DNA from: Dorea longicatena
GTDB lineage: Bacteria; Bacillota; Clostridia; Lachnospirales; Lachnospiraceae
DNA length: 64,000 nucleotides
Direction of reading: 5' to 3'
Assembly: GCF_025150085.1 (NCBI RefSeq)
Contig: NZ_CP102280.1
Location: 1,747,001-1,811,000 of the forward strand
The position numbers were made by a program, and so were the translations under genes. This document shows, one piece after another, positions 42,600 through 51,444 of this stretch. Numbering within the stretch: the stretch's first letter is position 1; the number at the start of each line of letters is the position of its first letter. A model generated the notes under the pieces. The model was not told the origin of the DNA. It saw only the letters and a program-made list of their open reading frames with translations, and ran no database searches.

Positions 42600-42805
42600 G
42601 TTAAATGCATAAAGCGGTCGTTACCCTGACTTCCATAAAACTTCCCAGCTACACACAAGGGTTATAATTCCGCTGTTGAATTCATTATCATTGGCCTATC
42701 ACGACATGAGAAAGACTTGGTATTCTGGTTCTGACGTATATGGAGCGATGTTAGAACCAGAATACCAAGTCTTTCTCATGGACCGGGGTAAGCCACGATG
42801 ATGAA
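42600..42805. repeat. Modular long-hairpin repeat element, copy B
   Basis: Fills the convergent gap between the ABC-F gene and the small membrane-protein gene. It shares the left part (42603-42642; AAAGCGGTCGTTACCC, TTCCATAAAACTT) and right part (42648-42715; GCTACACACAA, AATTCCGCTGTTGAATT, ATCACGACATGAGAAAGAC) with copy A at 27179-27550, but here they are joined directly. A hairpin follows in which arms 42705-42732 and 42753-42780 match perfectly over 28 bp around a 20-nt loop. The tail (CACGATGATGAACTAAACAG) resembles the tail of copy A. Confidence 0.8.
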
Positions 42806-43327
42806 CTAAACAGCAAGCCGATCATGCAATCTATAATACACCTGATCAAACGCTTCCTGTCTTCCATCCCCCTTAGTTGTCGACAAAATGGCATGTCTTT
42901 TTCCATTTGGTTCTGTCAGGAACAGGGTTTTCTTCACATTTCCTTGTTTTCCCACTTCTACTTTTTCCATATGATGCAGATCGTATATCCATACATCCGC
43001 ATCAACTACAATGACATAATCTTTTGCAACCAGAAGCTGTTCTTCTTTCAATTCAAGTACATCTGGTGCCACAATCTGGCGGTAGAATTCATTTTTATCT
43101 TCTATCTTATCCAGTTTACTGTTGAATGCTTTTCTTCCCTTTGTATTGACCACTGCATAGACTACCGCTACAATTCCCACAATGATTGCAAGCAGATTAT
43201 TAGAGAAAGAACAGATCAGTGCCAGACAAAAAAGGCTGATCCAGATTATCATCCCCGTCTGCAACGACTTAATTCTTTTCGCAGTCAAATCTGCATACTT
43301 CTGTTGTCCCGCTGTTTCAATTGCCAT
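42806..43327 (-). CDS. Uncharacterised membrane protein with two helices and a PH-like tail
   Basis: Protein of 173 aa that I do not recognise by name. A short soluble start (AIETAGQQKYADLTAKRI) is followed by two adjacent membrane helices (IIWISLFCLALICSF and LLAIIVGIVAVVYAVVN, near 27-65). A cytoplasmic domain of about 100 residues then has beta-rich segments (LLVAKDYVIVVDADVWIYDL; KTLFLTEPNGKRHAILSTT) reminiscent of PH/YcxB-like domains. The second ATG (43327) has the better GGAG spacing. It is convergent with the ABC-F gene. Confidence 0.7.
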   Translation of the reverse strand: MAIETAGQQKYADLTAKRIKSLQTGMIIWISLFCLALICSFSNNLLAIIVGIVAVVYAVVNTKGRKAFNSKLDKIEDKNEFYRQIVAPDVLELKEEQLLVAKDYVIVVDADVWIYDLHHMEKVEVGKQGNVKKTLFLTEPNGKRHAILSTTKGDGRQEAFDQVYYRLHDRLAV

Positions 43328-43375
43328 ATTCATTCTCCTTTTGCTCTTATGATATCATGATTTTTATAACTATTT

Positions 43376-44014
43376 TTATTTATCAGCCCATGGTCTTACT
43401 GTTTCCTCGTAATATGTAACATTTTCAGAAAGAATCGTCGCCTCTTCATTCTTCACTTCTACTTCTGTTACTCCGCAGTTACTGTGTACCCCGATTCCCC
43501 AGTACTTCTCTAACGGCTCTTTTCGGATATTATTCAGCATTCCGGCCAGTGCCGCACCATGTGTGGTGATCAGAATATTTTCATATACACCCTCAGTCTT
43601 TTTATACAGACTCTTCAGAAATTCTCCGGTTCTCTTCTTCACATCAGCAAATGATTCTCCGCCTTTCCCAGGTACGAATCCTGCCGGATCATTAAAAAAT
43701 TTTTGAAAATCCTCCGGGAGTTCCCAGTTATCTCTTGCACAGCATTTTCCTTCATATTCACCAAATGCCATTTCCTCAATTCTGGCATCTTTGATGATCG
43801 GGATATCTTTCCCATACAATATAATTCTCGCCGTCTCATGTGCTCTTGACAACGGACTTGAAATACACAGATCAAACGGGATATCCCGCAGTCCTTCCGC
43901 TGTTTCTTCTGCCAAACGCTTGCCAAATTGATTCAGCGGGATATCTACCTGCCCCTGAATCCTTTTTACTTTATTCCAATCAGTTTCTCCATGTCTTACC
44001 AGATAAAGCTTCAT
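43376..44014 (-). CDS. Histidine phosphatase superfamily protein (phosphoglycerate mutase-like)
   Basis: Phosphatase of 212 aa. The catalytic motif is LYLVRHGETDW at the N-terminus. SSPLSRAHETARIIL, with the second Arg, FGEYEGKCC and ITTHGAALAGML, with the second catalytic His, follow. These are shared by cofactor-dependent phosphoglycerate mutases, CobC and broad phosphatases; the substrate cannot be assigned. The start is chosen at the motif. A 39-codon in-frame extension upstream is not family-like. The Shine-Dalgarno spacing is poor for either. Confidence 0.85.
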   Translation of the reverse strand: MKLYLVRHGETDWNKVKRIQGQVDIPLNQFGKRLAEETAEGLRDIPFDLCISSPLSRAHETARIILYGKDIPIIKDARIEEMAFGEYEGKCCARDNWELPEDFQKFFNDPAGFVPGKGGESFADVKKRTGEFLKSLYKKTEGVYENILITTHGAALAGMLNNIRKEPLEKYWGIGVHSNCGVTEVEVKNEEATILSENVTYYEETVRPWADK

Positions 44015-44138
44015 TCTCCTAATTTTTCCTCCTAAAATACCCTTTTCCATCCATGAATACACTCCACAGACACTGTTAACCGCATTGACCTCTAATGCCA
44101 ATATAAAACTCAGTATATCACACCTTTTCATCTTTTTA

Positions 44139-44167
44139 TAGTCAAATTCTGCTGAAAATGCTATAAT
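44139..44167 (+). promoter_or_regulatory. Promoter of luxS
   Basis: TAGTCA (44139-44144), 17-nt spacer, TATAAT (44162-44167), followed by a leader of about 45 nt with an AGAGGTG ribosome site. Confidence 0.55.
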
Positions 44168-44218
44168 ATTTCTGCATAATATTTTGAAAAATTGTGAAAA
44201 AAAAGAGGTGTATCAATT

Positions 44219-44698
44219 ATGGAAAAAATTGCAAGTTTTACAGTAGATCACCTGAGACTTGTTCCGGGTGTATATGTTTCCCGTGTCGACCAGGTAGCCG
44301 GTAATCCGATCACAACTTTTGATCTGCGCATGACCCGTCCCAACAAAGAACCAGTGATGAACACAGCTGAGGTTCACACCATCGAACATCTTGCCGCAAC
44401 ATTCTTACGCAATCATGCAGAATATGCCGACAAAACGATCTACTTCGGACCAATGGGATGCCGTACCGGATTCTATCTGATCCTCGCCGGAAGTTATGAA
44501 TCCAAAGATATCGTGCCGTTATTAAAAGAAATGTATACATTTATGGCAGAATTCGAAGGTGAAGTTCCCGGAGCCGCTGCCAAAGACTGTGGCAACTATC
44601 TGGATATGAACCTTCCGATGGCGAAATATCTGTCTAAGAAATATCTTACCGAGGTTCTTGAGAATATTACTGATGAACAGTTAAATTACCCGGCATAG
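44219..44698 (+). CDS. luxS: S-ribosylhomocysteine lyase
   Basis: Splits S-ribosylhomocysteine into homocysteine and DPD, the precursor of autoinducer-2, in the activated methyl cycle. The 159-aa protein has the metal motif HTIEH (53-57), the third ligand Cys124 in AAKDCGNYLDM, and the catalytic Cys81 in MGCRTGFYLIL. The N-terminus is DHLRLVPGVYVSR. The pfs/mtnN gene is not adjacent. The AI-2E family gene at 55285-56628 lies 11 kb away; despite the family name it need not carry AI-2. Confidence 0.96.
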   Translation: MEKIASFTVDHLRLVPGVYVSRVDQVAGNPITTFDLRMTRPNKEPVMNTAEVHTIEHLAATFLRNHAEYADKTIYFGPMGCRTGFYLILAGSYESKDIVPLLKEMYTFMAEFEGEVPGAAAKDCGNYLDMNLPMAKYLSKKYLTEVLENITDEQLNYPA

Positions 44699-44711
44699 TA
44701 TTCTTTGGTAT

Positions 44712-44744
44712 AAAAAAACACGCAGGATTTTCCTGCGTGTTAAA
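44712..44744. terminator. Bidirectional terminator between luxS and rplT
   Basis: ACACGCAGGA/TCCTGCGTGT, a 10-bp stem with a short loop (44718-44740), has an A7 run before and TTAAAATT after. It serves the minus-strand infC-rpmI-rplT operon and probably luxS as well. Confidence 0.8.
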
Positions 44745-44758
44745 ATTCTCTATTAAAA

Positions 44759-45115
44759 TTAAGCTAAAGCAGCTTTTGCAGCTTCTGCAAGTGTTGCAAA
44801 TCCTTCTGCATCATTTACAGCCATCTCTGCAAGCATCTTTCTGTTCATCTCGATGTTAGCTACTTTTAAGCCGTGCATGAACTTGCTGTATGACAGACCG
44901 TTCATTCTTGCTGCAGCGTTGATACGAGCGATCCAGAGCTGACGCATCTGACGTTTGCGCTGTTTTCTTCCTGCGTATGAAGATGTAAGAGCTCTCATTA
45001 CAGACTGTTTTGCAACTCTGTACTGTTTAGAACGTGCTCCTCTGTATCCTTTTGCTAACTTTAATGTTCTGTTATGTCTTTTTTTAGCGTTTAATCCGCC
45101 TTTAATTCTTGCCAT
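44759..45115 (-). CDS. rplT: 50S ribosomal protein L20
   Basis: Early 50S assembly protein of 118 aa: [42 protein letters not shown] and [20 protein letters not shown]. In Firmicutes L20 represses this operon by binding the mRNA leader. It is last in infC-rpmI-rplT. Confidence 0.98.
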   Translation of the reverse strand: MARIKGGLNAKKRHNRTLKLAKGYRGARSKQYRVAKQSVMRALTSSYAGRKQRKRQMRQLWIARINAAARMNGLSYSKFMHGLKVANIEMNRKMLAEMAVNDAEGFATLAEAAKAALA

Positions 45116-45151
45116 GTCTTATTCTTCCTCCTTCACAAATTGAACCTTATC

Positions 45152-45349
45152 TTAGAGATATGGTAATACTTTCTTCATGTTCTTTACATTAGTAGCATCA
45201 GCGATTGTTGCTTTTCTAAGATTTCTTTTTCTCTTTGTAGATTTCTTAGTTAAGATATGGCTCTTGTAAGCTTTATTTCTTTTTAATTTTCCTGTACCTG
45301 TCTTTTTGAAGCGCTTTGCAGCTGCTCTATTAGTTTTAATTTTTGGCAT
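45152..45349 (-). CDS. rpmI: 50S ribosomal protein L35
   Basis: Ribosomal protein of 65 aa: [40 protein letters not shown] and [18 protein letters not shown] precedes the ATG at 45349; the six-codon upstream extension is not used. It lies between infC and rplT. Confidence 0.97.
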   Translation of the reverse strand: MPKIKTNRAAAKRFKKTGTGKLKRNKAYKSHILTKKSTKRKRNLRKATIADATNVKNMKKVLPYL

Positions 45350-45381
45350 GATATGCTCCTCCTTCAACTTGTATTGTATTT

Positions 45382-45888
45382 TTAACGTTTTTCAGTTAAA
45401 ACCATGCTCATGCTTCTGCCTTCCATCTTAGCCGGTTTTTCAATGACTGCGATGTCACCAAGCATCTGAGCGAAATCGTCCAGAATATGTTTGCTCTGCT
45501 GAACATGTGCCATCTCACGACCTCTGAAACGCAGTGTAACCTTTACCTTGTTACCTTTGCTGATGAACTTCTTAGCATTATTCACTTTGGTATTAAGATC
45601 GTTTGTCTCAATATTTGGTGAAAGACGCACTTCTTTTACTTCAACGGTCTTCTGTTTCTTTTTAGCCTCTTTTTCCTTTCTTGCAAGTTCATATCTGTAC
45701 TTACCGTAATCAATAATCTTACAAACAGGTGGCTGAGCCTTTGGAGCAATCTTCACAAGATCCAGATCTGCTTCCTGAGCAAGCTTCATAGCTTCTCTTG
45801 GACTCATGATACCTAACTGATCTCCATTCTCTCCAATCACTCGAATTTCTTTGTCTCTAATCTGCCCGTTAATCATTAAATCGCTAAT
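45382..45888 (-). CDS. infC: Translation initiation factor IF-3, AUU start
   Basis: Binds the 30S subunit and polices initiation. With the ATT start at 45886-45888 the protein is 168 aa and begins [18 protein letters not shown], as in related Clostridia. GGAGGT lies 8 nt upstream of ATT, whereas the first ATG (45876) would be 20 nt away. Segments [36 protein letters not shown] and [13 protein letters not shown] are typical. AUU initiation allows IF-3 to repress its own translation, a known infC feature. The operon has a structured leader upstream. Confidence 0.95.
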   Translation of the reverse strand: MSDLMINGQIRDKEIRVIGENGDQLGIMSPREAMKLAQEADLDLVKIAPKAQPPVCKIIDYGKYRYELARKEKEAKKKQKTVEVKEVRLSPNIETNDLNTKVNNAKKFISKGNKVKVTLRFRGREMAHVQQSKHILDDFAQMLGDIAVIEKPAKMEGRSMSMVLTEKR

Positions 45889-46060
45889 TGTCGTGCACCT
45901 CCATCATAAAATAAAATAAGTGAATAGTTCGAGACTATCCACTTGCATATCTGTATCATCAGATCTATAATCAAATCTGTATTATACTCAATATCAAACC
46001 ATTAGTCACCTGATTGTGCTAAGGTGAGAGTGGATACTCTACTTTCTTTTTTGCCTTACG
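45889..46060 (-). ncRNA. Candidate L20-type leader of infC-rpmI-rplT
   Basis: The leader of about 170 nt carries a hairpin AAGTGGATAGT/ACTATTCACTT (45918-45944) followed by a U-rich ATTTTATTTT, resembling an attenuator. The upstream segment TATCCACT (plus-strand 46029-46036) is the exact complement of AGTGGATA in the left arm (45936-45943), so the two pairings are mutually exclusive. This is the logic of L20-controlled leaders in Firmicutes. The Rfam family was not checked. Confidence 0.6.
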
Positions 46061-46068
46061 CAACATAT

Positions 46069-46097
46069 AATTTACCATATGTATCTGTATCTGTCAA
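46069..46097 (-). promoter_or_regulatory. Promoter of infC-rpmI-rplT
   Basis: Minus strand: TTGACA (46092-46097), 17-nt spacer, TAAATT (46069-46074). Confidence 0.65.
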
Positions 46098-46107
46098 TAT
46101 CTTTTTT

Positions 46108-46137
46108 CAAGTTTTTTATTATCAAGTTTTTTATTAT
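46108..46137. repeat. Exact 15-bp tandem duplication
   Basis: CAAGTTTTTTATTAT occurs twice head to tail (46108-46122, 46123-46137) just upstream of the infC promoter and after the DegV gene. Confidence 0.8.
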
Positions 46138-46170
46138 CTCAGTTTTTATATGCTGCATTCTGAAATTTTA

Positions 46171-47034
46171 TTATCTGTGCACTCCCATGCAGACTACCGC
46201 AACCATTCCCGGCCCCGTATGACCGCCGATCACAGTGCCGATATCATTCATCATGATATTCGTTACTCCCATTTTCTTACGCACCAGCTCCGCTACATAC
46301 TCTGCATCCTTCGGACAATTGCCGTGCGGAATCATCACCATGTCCGGCATCTTTCCTTCGCATGCATCGATTGCCATATCCACGATCTTATTCATTGCTT
46401 TCTTTCTGCCACGTTCTTTCTTGATGATCTGAAGTTTTCCTTCATTATCCAGATAAATGATCGGCTTGATCTGCACCATCGTTCCAAGAACTGCTGCCGT
46501 CTTCGAGATACGTCCGCCTTTCTGTAAATGATTCAGATCTTCTACCATAAAGAAATGGCAGATTTTTAATTTATTCTCTTCCACCCACTGTGCAACTTCT
46601 TCCAGACTCTTTCCTTCTTTCTGAAGTTCCAGTGCTTTATAATCAATCAGTCCTTCTCCCAGACTTGCACAGAGCGTATCGATCACAACGATCTTTCTTT
46701 CCGGATATTTTTCCTGCAGTTCCTCTGCTGCTATACACATGCTGTTATATGTACCGCTAAGTCCTGATGAAAAACTAAGATGCAAGATATCTTTTCCTTC
46801 TTTCAGGATTGGTTCCAGCATATCGATTGCTGCCTGCGGACTTGGCTGTGATGTCACTGCCATCTCCCCTGCCCTTAACATGCCGTAGAATTCATCTGCG
46901 GACAGATCATACATATCACGGTAAGTATTCCCGCCGATCGTACAGTTCAGAGGAACTACCGGGATTTTTCTTTCCCACACCCACTCTTTTGGCAGATCGG
47001 ATGTACTGTTGATGGTTATTACATATTCACTCAT
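46171..47034 (-). CDS. DegV family fatty-acid-binding protein
   Basis: Cytosolic protein of 287 aa that binds a fatty acid between two domains and is thought to supply FakA-type fatty acid kinases (FakB-like). Motifs: YVITINSTSDLPKEWV, MAVTSQPSPQAAID, ILHLSFSSGLSGTYNSM and the C-terminal GTVIGGHTGPGMVAVVCMG. FakA is not in the window. GAGGAGG precedes the ATG. Confidence 0.92.
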   Translation of the reverse strand: MSEYVITINSTSDLPKEWVWERKIPVVPLNCTIGGNTYRDMYDLSADEFYGMLRAGEMAVTSQPSPQAAIDMLEPILKEGKDILHLSFSSGLSGTYNSMCIAAEELQEKYPERKIVVIDTLCASLGEGLIDYKALELQKEGKSLEEVAQWVEENKLKICHFFMVEDLNHLQKGGRISKTAAVLGTMVQIKPIIYLDNEGKLQIIKKERGRKKAMNKIVDMAIDACEGKMPDMVMIPHGNCPKDAEYVAELVRKKMGVTNIMMNDIGTVIGGHTGPGMVAVVCMGVHR

Positions 47035-47080
47035 ATTGAAAACCTCCTCATCCTCAAGTCTCTTTCATCTTACCATTGTC

Positions 47081-48430
47081 TTACATATTACGCAAAACTT
47101 TTTTCATCGTATAGATAAATACAACACTTGTCGTCACAACAGAGATTACATCTGCGATTGGCTCCGCACGGTAGATTCCCATCACCCCCATGAATTTTGG
47201 CAAAATAATTGCAAGCGGGATCAACAGAATAATCTTTCTGAGAAGCGCAATGAACAGCGACACCTTTGCCTGTCCCAGTGAAATGAACGATGTCTGGCAC
47301 GCACACTGGATTCCAAAAATAGAGATTCCCAGAAAATAAACCGGCATAACCTGGCATGTCAGTTTCAACAGTTCCTGATTATTCGTAAATAATCCGGTAT
47401 AAATCTGCGGTGCAAGGATTGCAACGCCTGCAAGTAAAAGCGTTCCTGCCAGACATACCAGGATCATCCGTTTCATCGTATCCTTCACACGTTCCTTATT
47501 TCCTGCGCCGTAATTATAACTGATGATCGGCTGGATTCCCTGTGTAATCCCCTGCACCGGAATTGTGATCAACTGCATGATACTCATCAGGATCGACATC
47601 GAACCAACATACAGGTCTCCGCCGTATCTCTGAAGTCCTGTATTCAGCGTGATCGTCACAAGACTTTCCGTACTCTGCATGATGAACGGCGAGATTCCAA
47701 GTCCGGCGATCATCTTGATCACATCCGCTCTCAGGCGCATATTCTTTAGCGACAGGTGCATCACAGTCTTTTCTGAAGTCAGGAAATGTACCACCCATGC
47801 CGCGCTGACCGCCTGCGACAAAATGGTTGCGATTGCCGCCCCTCGCACACCCAGATGCAGCACGAAGATAAACACCGGATCCAGACAGATATTCAAGACC
47901 GCTCCGATCAGTACCGACAACATCGCCGTCTTCGCTTCTCCCTGTCCACTGATGTAGGCATTCAACCCAAGTGCCAGCTGTACAAAGATCGTTCCGATCA
48001 GATAGATAGATATGTAATCTCTTGCATAGACAATCGTTGCATCACTTGCTCCGAATGCATAAAGGATTGGTGTCTTACATATCGAAAAGAACGCCGTCAG
48101 AATCACAGAAAAAAGGATCAGCAGTCCTGCCGAATTGCCAAGGATCTGCTCCGCTCCCTGTTTATTCTTTTTTCCAAGCTGGATTGACGCAAGCGGTGCG
48201 CCTCCCATTCCGGCAAATGCACTGAATGCCGAGATCATCGTAAGGATGGGAAATGTTACCCCAACGCCGGTCAGTGCCACATCTCCATATCCCGGAATAT
48301 GACCGATGTAAATTCTGTCTACTATATTATAAAGCACATTGATAAGCTGTGCCGCCACAGAAGGAACCGCCAGAGAAAACATCAGTTTCCCCAGCGGTGC
48401 ACTTCCGAGTCTTTCGTCTCTGTGATTCAT
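47081..48430 (-). CDS. MATE family efflux transporter
   Basis: Na+- or H+-coupled multidrug exporter of 449 aa with about 12 membrane helices. The N-lobe begins LGKLMFSLAVPSVAAQLINV and VDRIYIGHIPGYGDVALTGV. GIQPIISYNYGAGNKERVKD in the second half is the family signature. The DinF/NorM-like subtype is typical of Firmicutes. Substrate unknown. The start has only a weak ribosome site. Confidence 0.92.
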   Translation of the reverse strand: MNHRDERLGSAPLGKLMFSLAVPSVAAQLINVLYNIVDRIYIGHIPGYGDVALTGVGVTFPILTMISAFSAFAGMGGAPLASIQLGKKNKQGAEQILGNSAGLLILFSVILTAFFSICKTPILYAFGASDATIVYARDYISIYLIGTIFVQLALGLNAYISGQGEAKTAMLSVLIGAVLNICLDPVFIFVLHLGVRGAAIATILSQAVSAAWVVHFLTSEKTVMHLSLKNMRLRADVIKMIAGLGISPFIMQSTESLVTITLNTGLQRYGGDLYVGSMSILMSIMQLITIPVQGITQGIQPIISYNYGAGNKERVKDTMKRMILVCLAGTLLLAGVAILAPQIYTGLFTNNQELLKLTCQVMPVYFLGISIFGIQCACQTSFISLGQAKVSLFIALLRKIILLIPLAIILPKFMGVMGIYRAEPIADVISVVTTSVVFIYTMKKVLRNM

Positions 48431-48559
48431 TTGTATCGCTGCCTTTCTCTTGCATATTCTTTTGTATACTTGTTCTCTTATATACTCACTTTAGTATAAA
48501 AATTATTATATCATTTTCTTATTTTTGTGTACACATTCATTGCCGCTTTTCACATTACA

Positions 48560-49924
48560 TTATTTCAGGCTCACATGCAGATAACTTCTTCCGGAAAGCG
48601 TCTTATTAAAGCAGATACTGCACACCACCAGAATACAGCCCAGTGCGAATCCCCACCAATTAAATAATGCGGTCAATACCAGTAATGCCAGACGCATGAA
48701 TTTTAACGCATAACCAAGTTCAAAATTCGGCTGTGTATAATTGGCTACTGCCACAAAGGCCATGTATAACATGACTTCGCTGTTAAACCACCCCGATGCT
48801 ACCGAAAATTCTCCCATAACCAGACCTGCGATCACACTGAGCGGAGTACTTAACATACTTGGCGTATTCAGTGCCGCAAGCCTCAGACCATCGATCGCTA
48901 CTTCCAGCATCAAAAGCTGATAGATCAACGGTATATTCACTGTATCCTTCACCGCCACAAAGGCAAATACTTTCGGCAGCCAGTTCAGGTTCTGCATAAA
49001 AAGCAGGAAGACCGGCGTCAGAAATATCGTCATCAGATTGATCAGTGTTCTGGATATTTTCAGATAGACACTGGTCAGTGTCGGAAAATAATAATCATTG
49101 GCCTCTTCGATCATGTCGAAGATCGATGTCGGAAGTATCATCGCAGATGGTGAATTGTCTACCAGAATTACGACTTTTCCCTCCAGAAGACATGCCGATG
49201 CCGTGTCCGGACGCTCGGTGAACTTGAACTTCGGGAATGGATTGTACCATTTCCGTCTGAACAGACATTCCGCCAGACTCTGCTGGTTCATTCGCAGATC
49301 ATCCGTATCCACACTCCGGATCTTGTCACGTACATTTTTCAACAGTTCCTTGTCTACCCTGTCTCCCATGTAGCAGAGTGCCACATCCGTTCTGGAACTG
49401 TCCCCGACTTCCATCATCTCCATGATCAGCGCCGGATGACGGATTCTTCTTCTCATCATTGCCGTATTATATACGAGTGTCTCTACGAAACCGTCTCTGG
49501 AACCTCGGAGGGACTTATCTTTATCCGGTTCTTCCACACTTCTTACCGGATATGTCCTGCAGTCGATCACAATACATGCCCGGTATCCATCAATGAACAC
49601 ACACGTTTCACCAGACAGCAGGCTTTTCAGTATCTGATCAAAATCAAACAACACTTCAACCTCAACGTATGGAATGCATGCGTTGGCAAACTCCCACACA
49701 TCCTCTGGCATCTCTTCTTCCTTCACCTTCAGAAGTGCATCCATAATCTTCAACATCGTCTCTTCGCTCGTAAACCCATTTACAAAATAAAAAGAAGAAA
49801 CCCTTCCTCCAATCAGCAGATCTCTTTGAATGAGGTCAAAGCTTTCCTGGATTGGAAGTGTTTCATTCATATATGCTACATTTTCTTCTCTTGTCTTAAA
49901 AACCGGGATTTCCTGGCGCGTCAT
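48560..49924 (-). CDS. SpoVAF/GerA-family spore germination protein
   Basis: Inner-spore-membrane protein of 454 aa. The N-terminal half is soluble (MTRQEIPVFKTREENVAYMN; CVFIDGYRACIVIDCRTYPV). FTERPDTASACLLEGKVVILVDNSPSAMILPTS is the GerA-family signature and matches SpoVAF best, and about five membrane helices follow. GerB and GerC partners are absent and no spoVA genes are adjacent, so it is an orphan SpoVAF-like gene. In Bacillus SpoVAF pairs with YqhR/FigP to speed germination. It shows that the organism forms endospores. GAGGTG lies 8 nt before the ATG. Confidence 0.88.
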   Translation of the reverse strand: MTRQEIPVFKTREENVAYMNETLPIQESFDLIQRDLLIGGRVSSFYFVNGFTSEETMLKIMDALLKVKEEEMPEDVWEFANACIPYVEVEVLFDFDQILKSLLSGETCVFIDGYRACIVIDCRTYPVRSVEEPDKDKSLRGSRDGFVETLVYNTAMMRRRIRHPALIMEMMEVGDSSRTDVALCYMGDRVDKELLKNVRDKIRSVDTDDLRMNQQSLAECLFRRKWYNPFPKFKFTERPDTASACLLEGKVVILVDNSPSAMILPTSIFDMIEEANDYYFPTLTSVYLKISRTLINLMTIFLTPVFLLFMQNLNWLPKVFAFVAVKDTVNIPLIYQLLMLEVAIDGLRLAALNTPSMLSTPLSVIAGLVMGEFSVASGWFNSEVMLYMAFVAVANYTQPNFELGYALKFMRLALLVLTALFNWWGFALGCILVVCSICFNKTLSGRSYLHVSLK

Positions 49925-50009
49925 GTCCTTCTCACCTCTTATATACATAGACTATACTTTCCAGTATGCCCCGGTTCTTAATATTTCATGCAGAATCCGT
50001 CATTTCCGG

Positions 50010-50525
50010 CTATTTTGTCGTGCTGCCGAATCCACCGTTCCTTATCTCTTCCACTTCATCATCTACCGTAATTCCATATTCCATGAAGATTCCCTGCATA
50101 AATCCCGTTCCTGCCGGAATTTCCACTGTTTTCCCTTCATTTGTATCATTGGTGATCTTTGCGAAAATATGCCCCTCATTATCTGAATAATAATAATCGC
50201 TGTCGATGATTCCTACTGTATTATTCAACTGCAGGCGGAATTTGAATCCCAGACCGCTTCTTGGATAGCACTGAAGCACCCAGTTATCTTCCATCTTCGC
50301 ACGGATTCCGGTTGGAATCTTCGCCGTCTCTCCCGGTTTTAAAGTGATGGCTGCCGGCGCATAAAAATCATATCCTGCGGATCCTTTTGTTGCGCGTTTT
50401 GGAAGTTTTAAGGAATCATAGACTTCCCTGATCTGCTCATCGGAAGCTTCTCCGATCGCATCTGTGTATCCTCCTTTAAACTGTTCAAAACTTACCTTTT
50501 CAAATTTCGCAATTCTTTTTGCCAT
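50010..50525 (-). CDS. dut: dUTP diphosphatase (trimeric dUTPase family)
   Basis: Hydrolyses dUTP to dUMP and pyrophosphate. The 171-aa protein has motif 1 GSAGYDFYAP, motif 2 YPRSGLGFKF, motif 3 LNNTVGIIDSDYYYSDNEGH, motif 4-like EIPAGTGFMQGIF and the C-terminal motif 5 RNGGFGSTTK. A 40-residue N-terminal lead with acidic helices precedes the core, longer than in E. coli. GAGGACAT precedes the ATG. Confidence 0.93.
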   Translation of the reverse strand: MAKRIAKFEKVSFEQFKGGYTDAIGEASDEQIREVYDSLKLPKRATKGSAGYDFYAPAAITLKPGETAKIPTGIRAKMEDNWVLQCYPRSGLGFKFRLQLNNTVGIIDSDYYYSDNEGHIFAKITNDTNEGKTVEIPAGTGFMQGIFMEYGITVDDEVEEIRNGGFGSTTK

Positions 50526-50670
50526 GTGTATGTCCTCTTTCTTATATTCTTTGTATTTTTATACATTTCTTTTTTATCACCGGATCCTTCTCTTTTGTAT
50601 CCGGCAGCCACAAAAGAAAGCACAGCCTTTAAAGCTGTGCTTTTTACTGGCATATTCAGTATAACATCTT

Positions 50671-51444
50671 TTAGTTGCCACACTCAATACTGATTTCATT
50701 AAATAACGCCAGGATATCATCTACCGACATCTTGTCTTTTTCTTCTCCTTTTTTATCCAGGATCGCATTTCCCTGATGCATCATCACAAGACGGTTGCCA
50801 TATTCGATCGCATATCTTAAGTTATGTGTAACCATGATCGTTGTAAGATTCTTTTCTTTTACGATCTTATCGGTCAGCTCCATGATCAGTTCAGCGGTCT
50901 TCGGATCCAGTGCCGCCGTATGTTCATCCAGGATCAGGAACTCGATCGGTGTCATGGTAGACATCAGAAGTGCCATTGCCTGACGCTGTCCGCCGGATAA
51001 TGCACCGACTTTGACGTCCATCTTATCTTCCAGACCGAGTCCGAGCTGGCTTAACTGTTCTCTGTAATACTCAATTCTTGACTTGTTCGTTCCTCTGGAA
51101 AGGCCGAATACCTTTCCTTTATTGTCTGCCAGCGACATATTTTCCAGAATGGTCATGCTCGGGCAGGTTCCCATTGCGGGATTCTGATAGACACGGCCGA
51201 TTCTCTGGTTCCTTTTAAATTCTTTCTGCTTTGTAATATCCGATCCGTTGATCAGGATCTGTCCGCCTTCTACCGGAATACTTCCACAGATAATATTTAA
51301 CATCGATGTCTTTCCGGAACCGTTACTTCCCACAACAGATACGAACTCCCCGTTGTCGATCGTCAGGTTGAAATTCTGGAACAGACACATCTCATTTACG
51401 GTTCCCGGATTGTAATATTTATGAATTCCTTTTAACTCAAGCAT
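50671..51444 (-). CDS. Tryptophan-type ABC importer ATP-binding protein (TrpZ-like)
   Basis: ATPase of 257 aa: Walker A GSNGSGKTSML, Q-loop YQNPAMGTCPSMT, signature GALSGGQRQAMALL, Walker B EFLILDEHTAALD and H-loop IMVTHNLRYAIEYG. The Walker B is followed by DEH rather than DEP, typical of this ABC_sub_bind-associated group. Its start overlaps the permease stop by 8 bp. With the permease and lipoprotein it forms an importer controlled by a Trp T-box, hence the predicted substrate. Confidence 0.88.
   Translation of the reverse strand: MLELKGIHKYYNPGTVNEMCLFQNFNLTIDNGEFVSVVGSNGSGKTSMLNIICGSIPVEGGQILINGSDITKQKEFKRNQRIGRVYQNPAMGTCPSMTILENMSLADNKGKVFGLSRGTNKSRIEYYREQLSQLGLGLEDKMDVKVGALSGGQRQAMALLMSTMTPIEFLILDEHTAALDPKTAELIMELTDKIVKEKNLTTIMVTHNLRYAIEYGNRLVMMHQGNAILDKKGEEKDKMSVDDILALFNEISIECGN

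Noticed and set aside
44015..44131. 39-codon N-terminal extension of the histidine phosphatase
   Set aside because: The family motif LYLVRHGE starts at the internal Met; the extension has no homology and overlaps the luxS promoter side.
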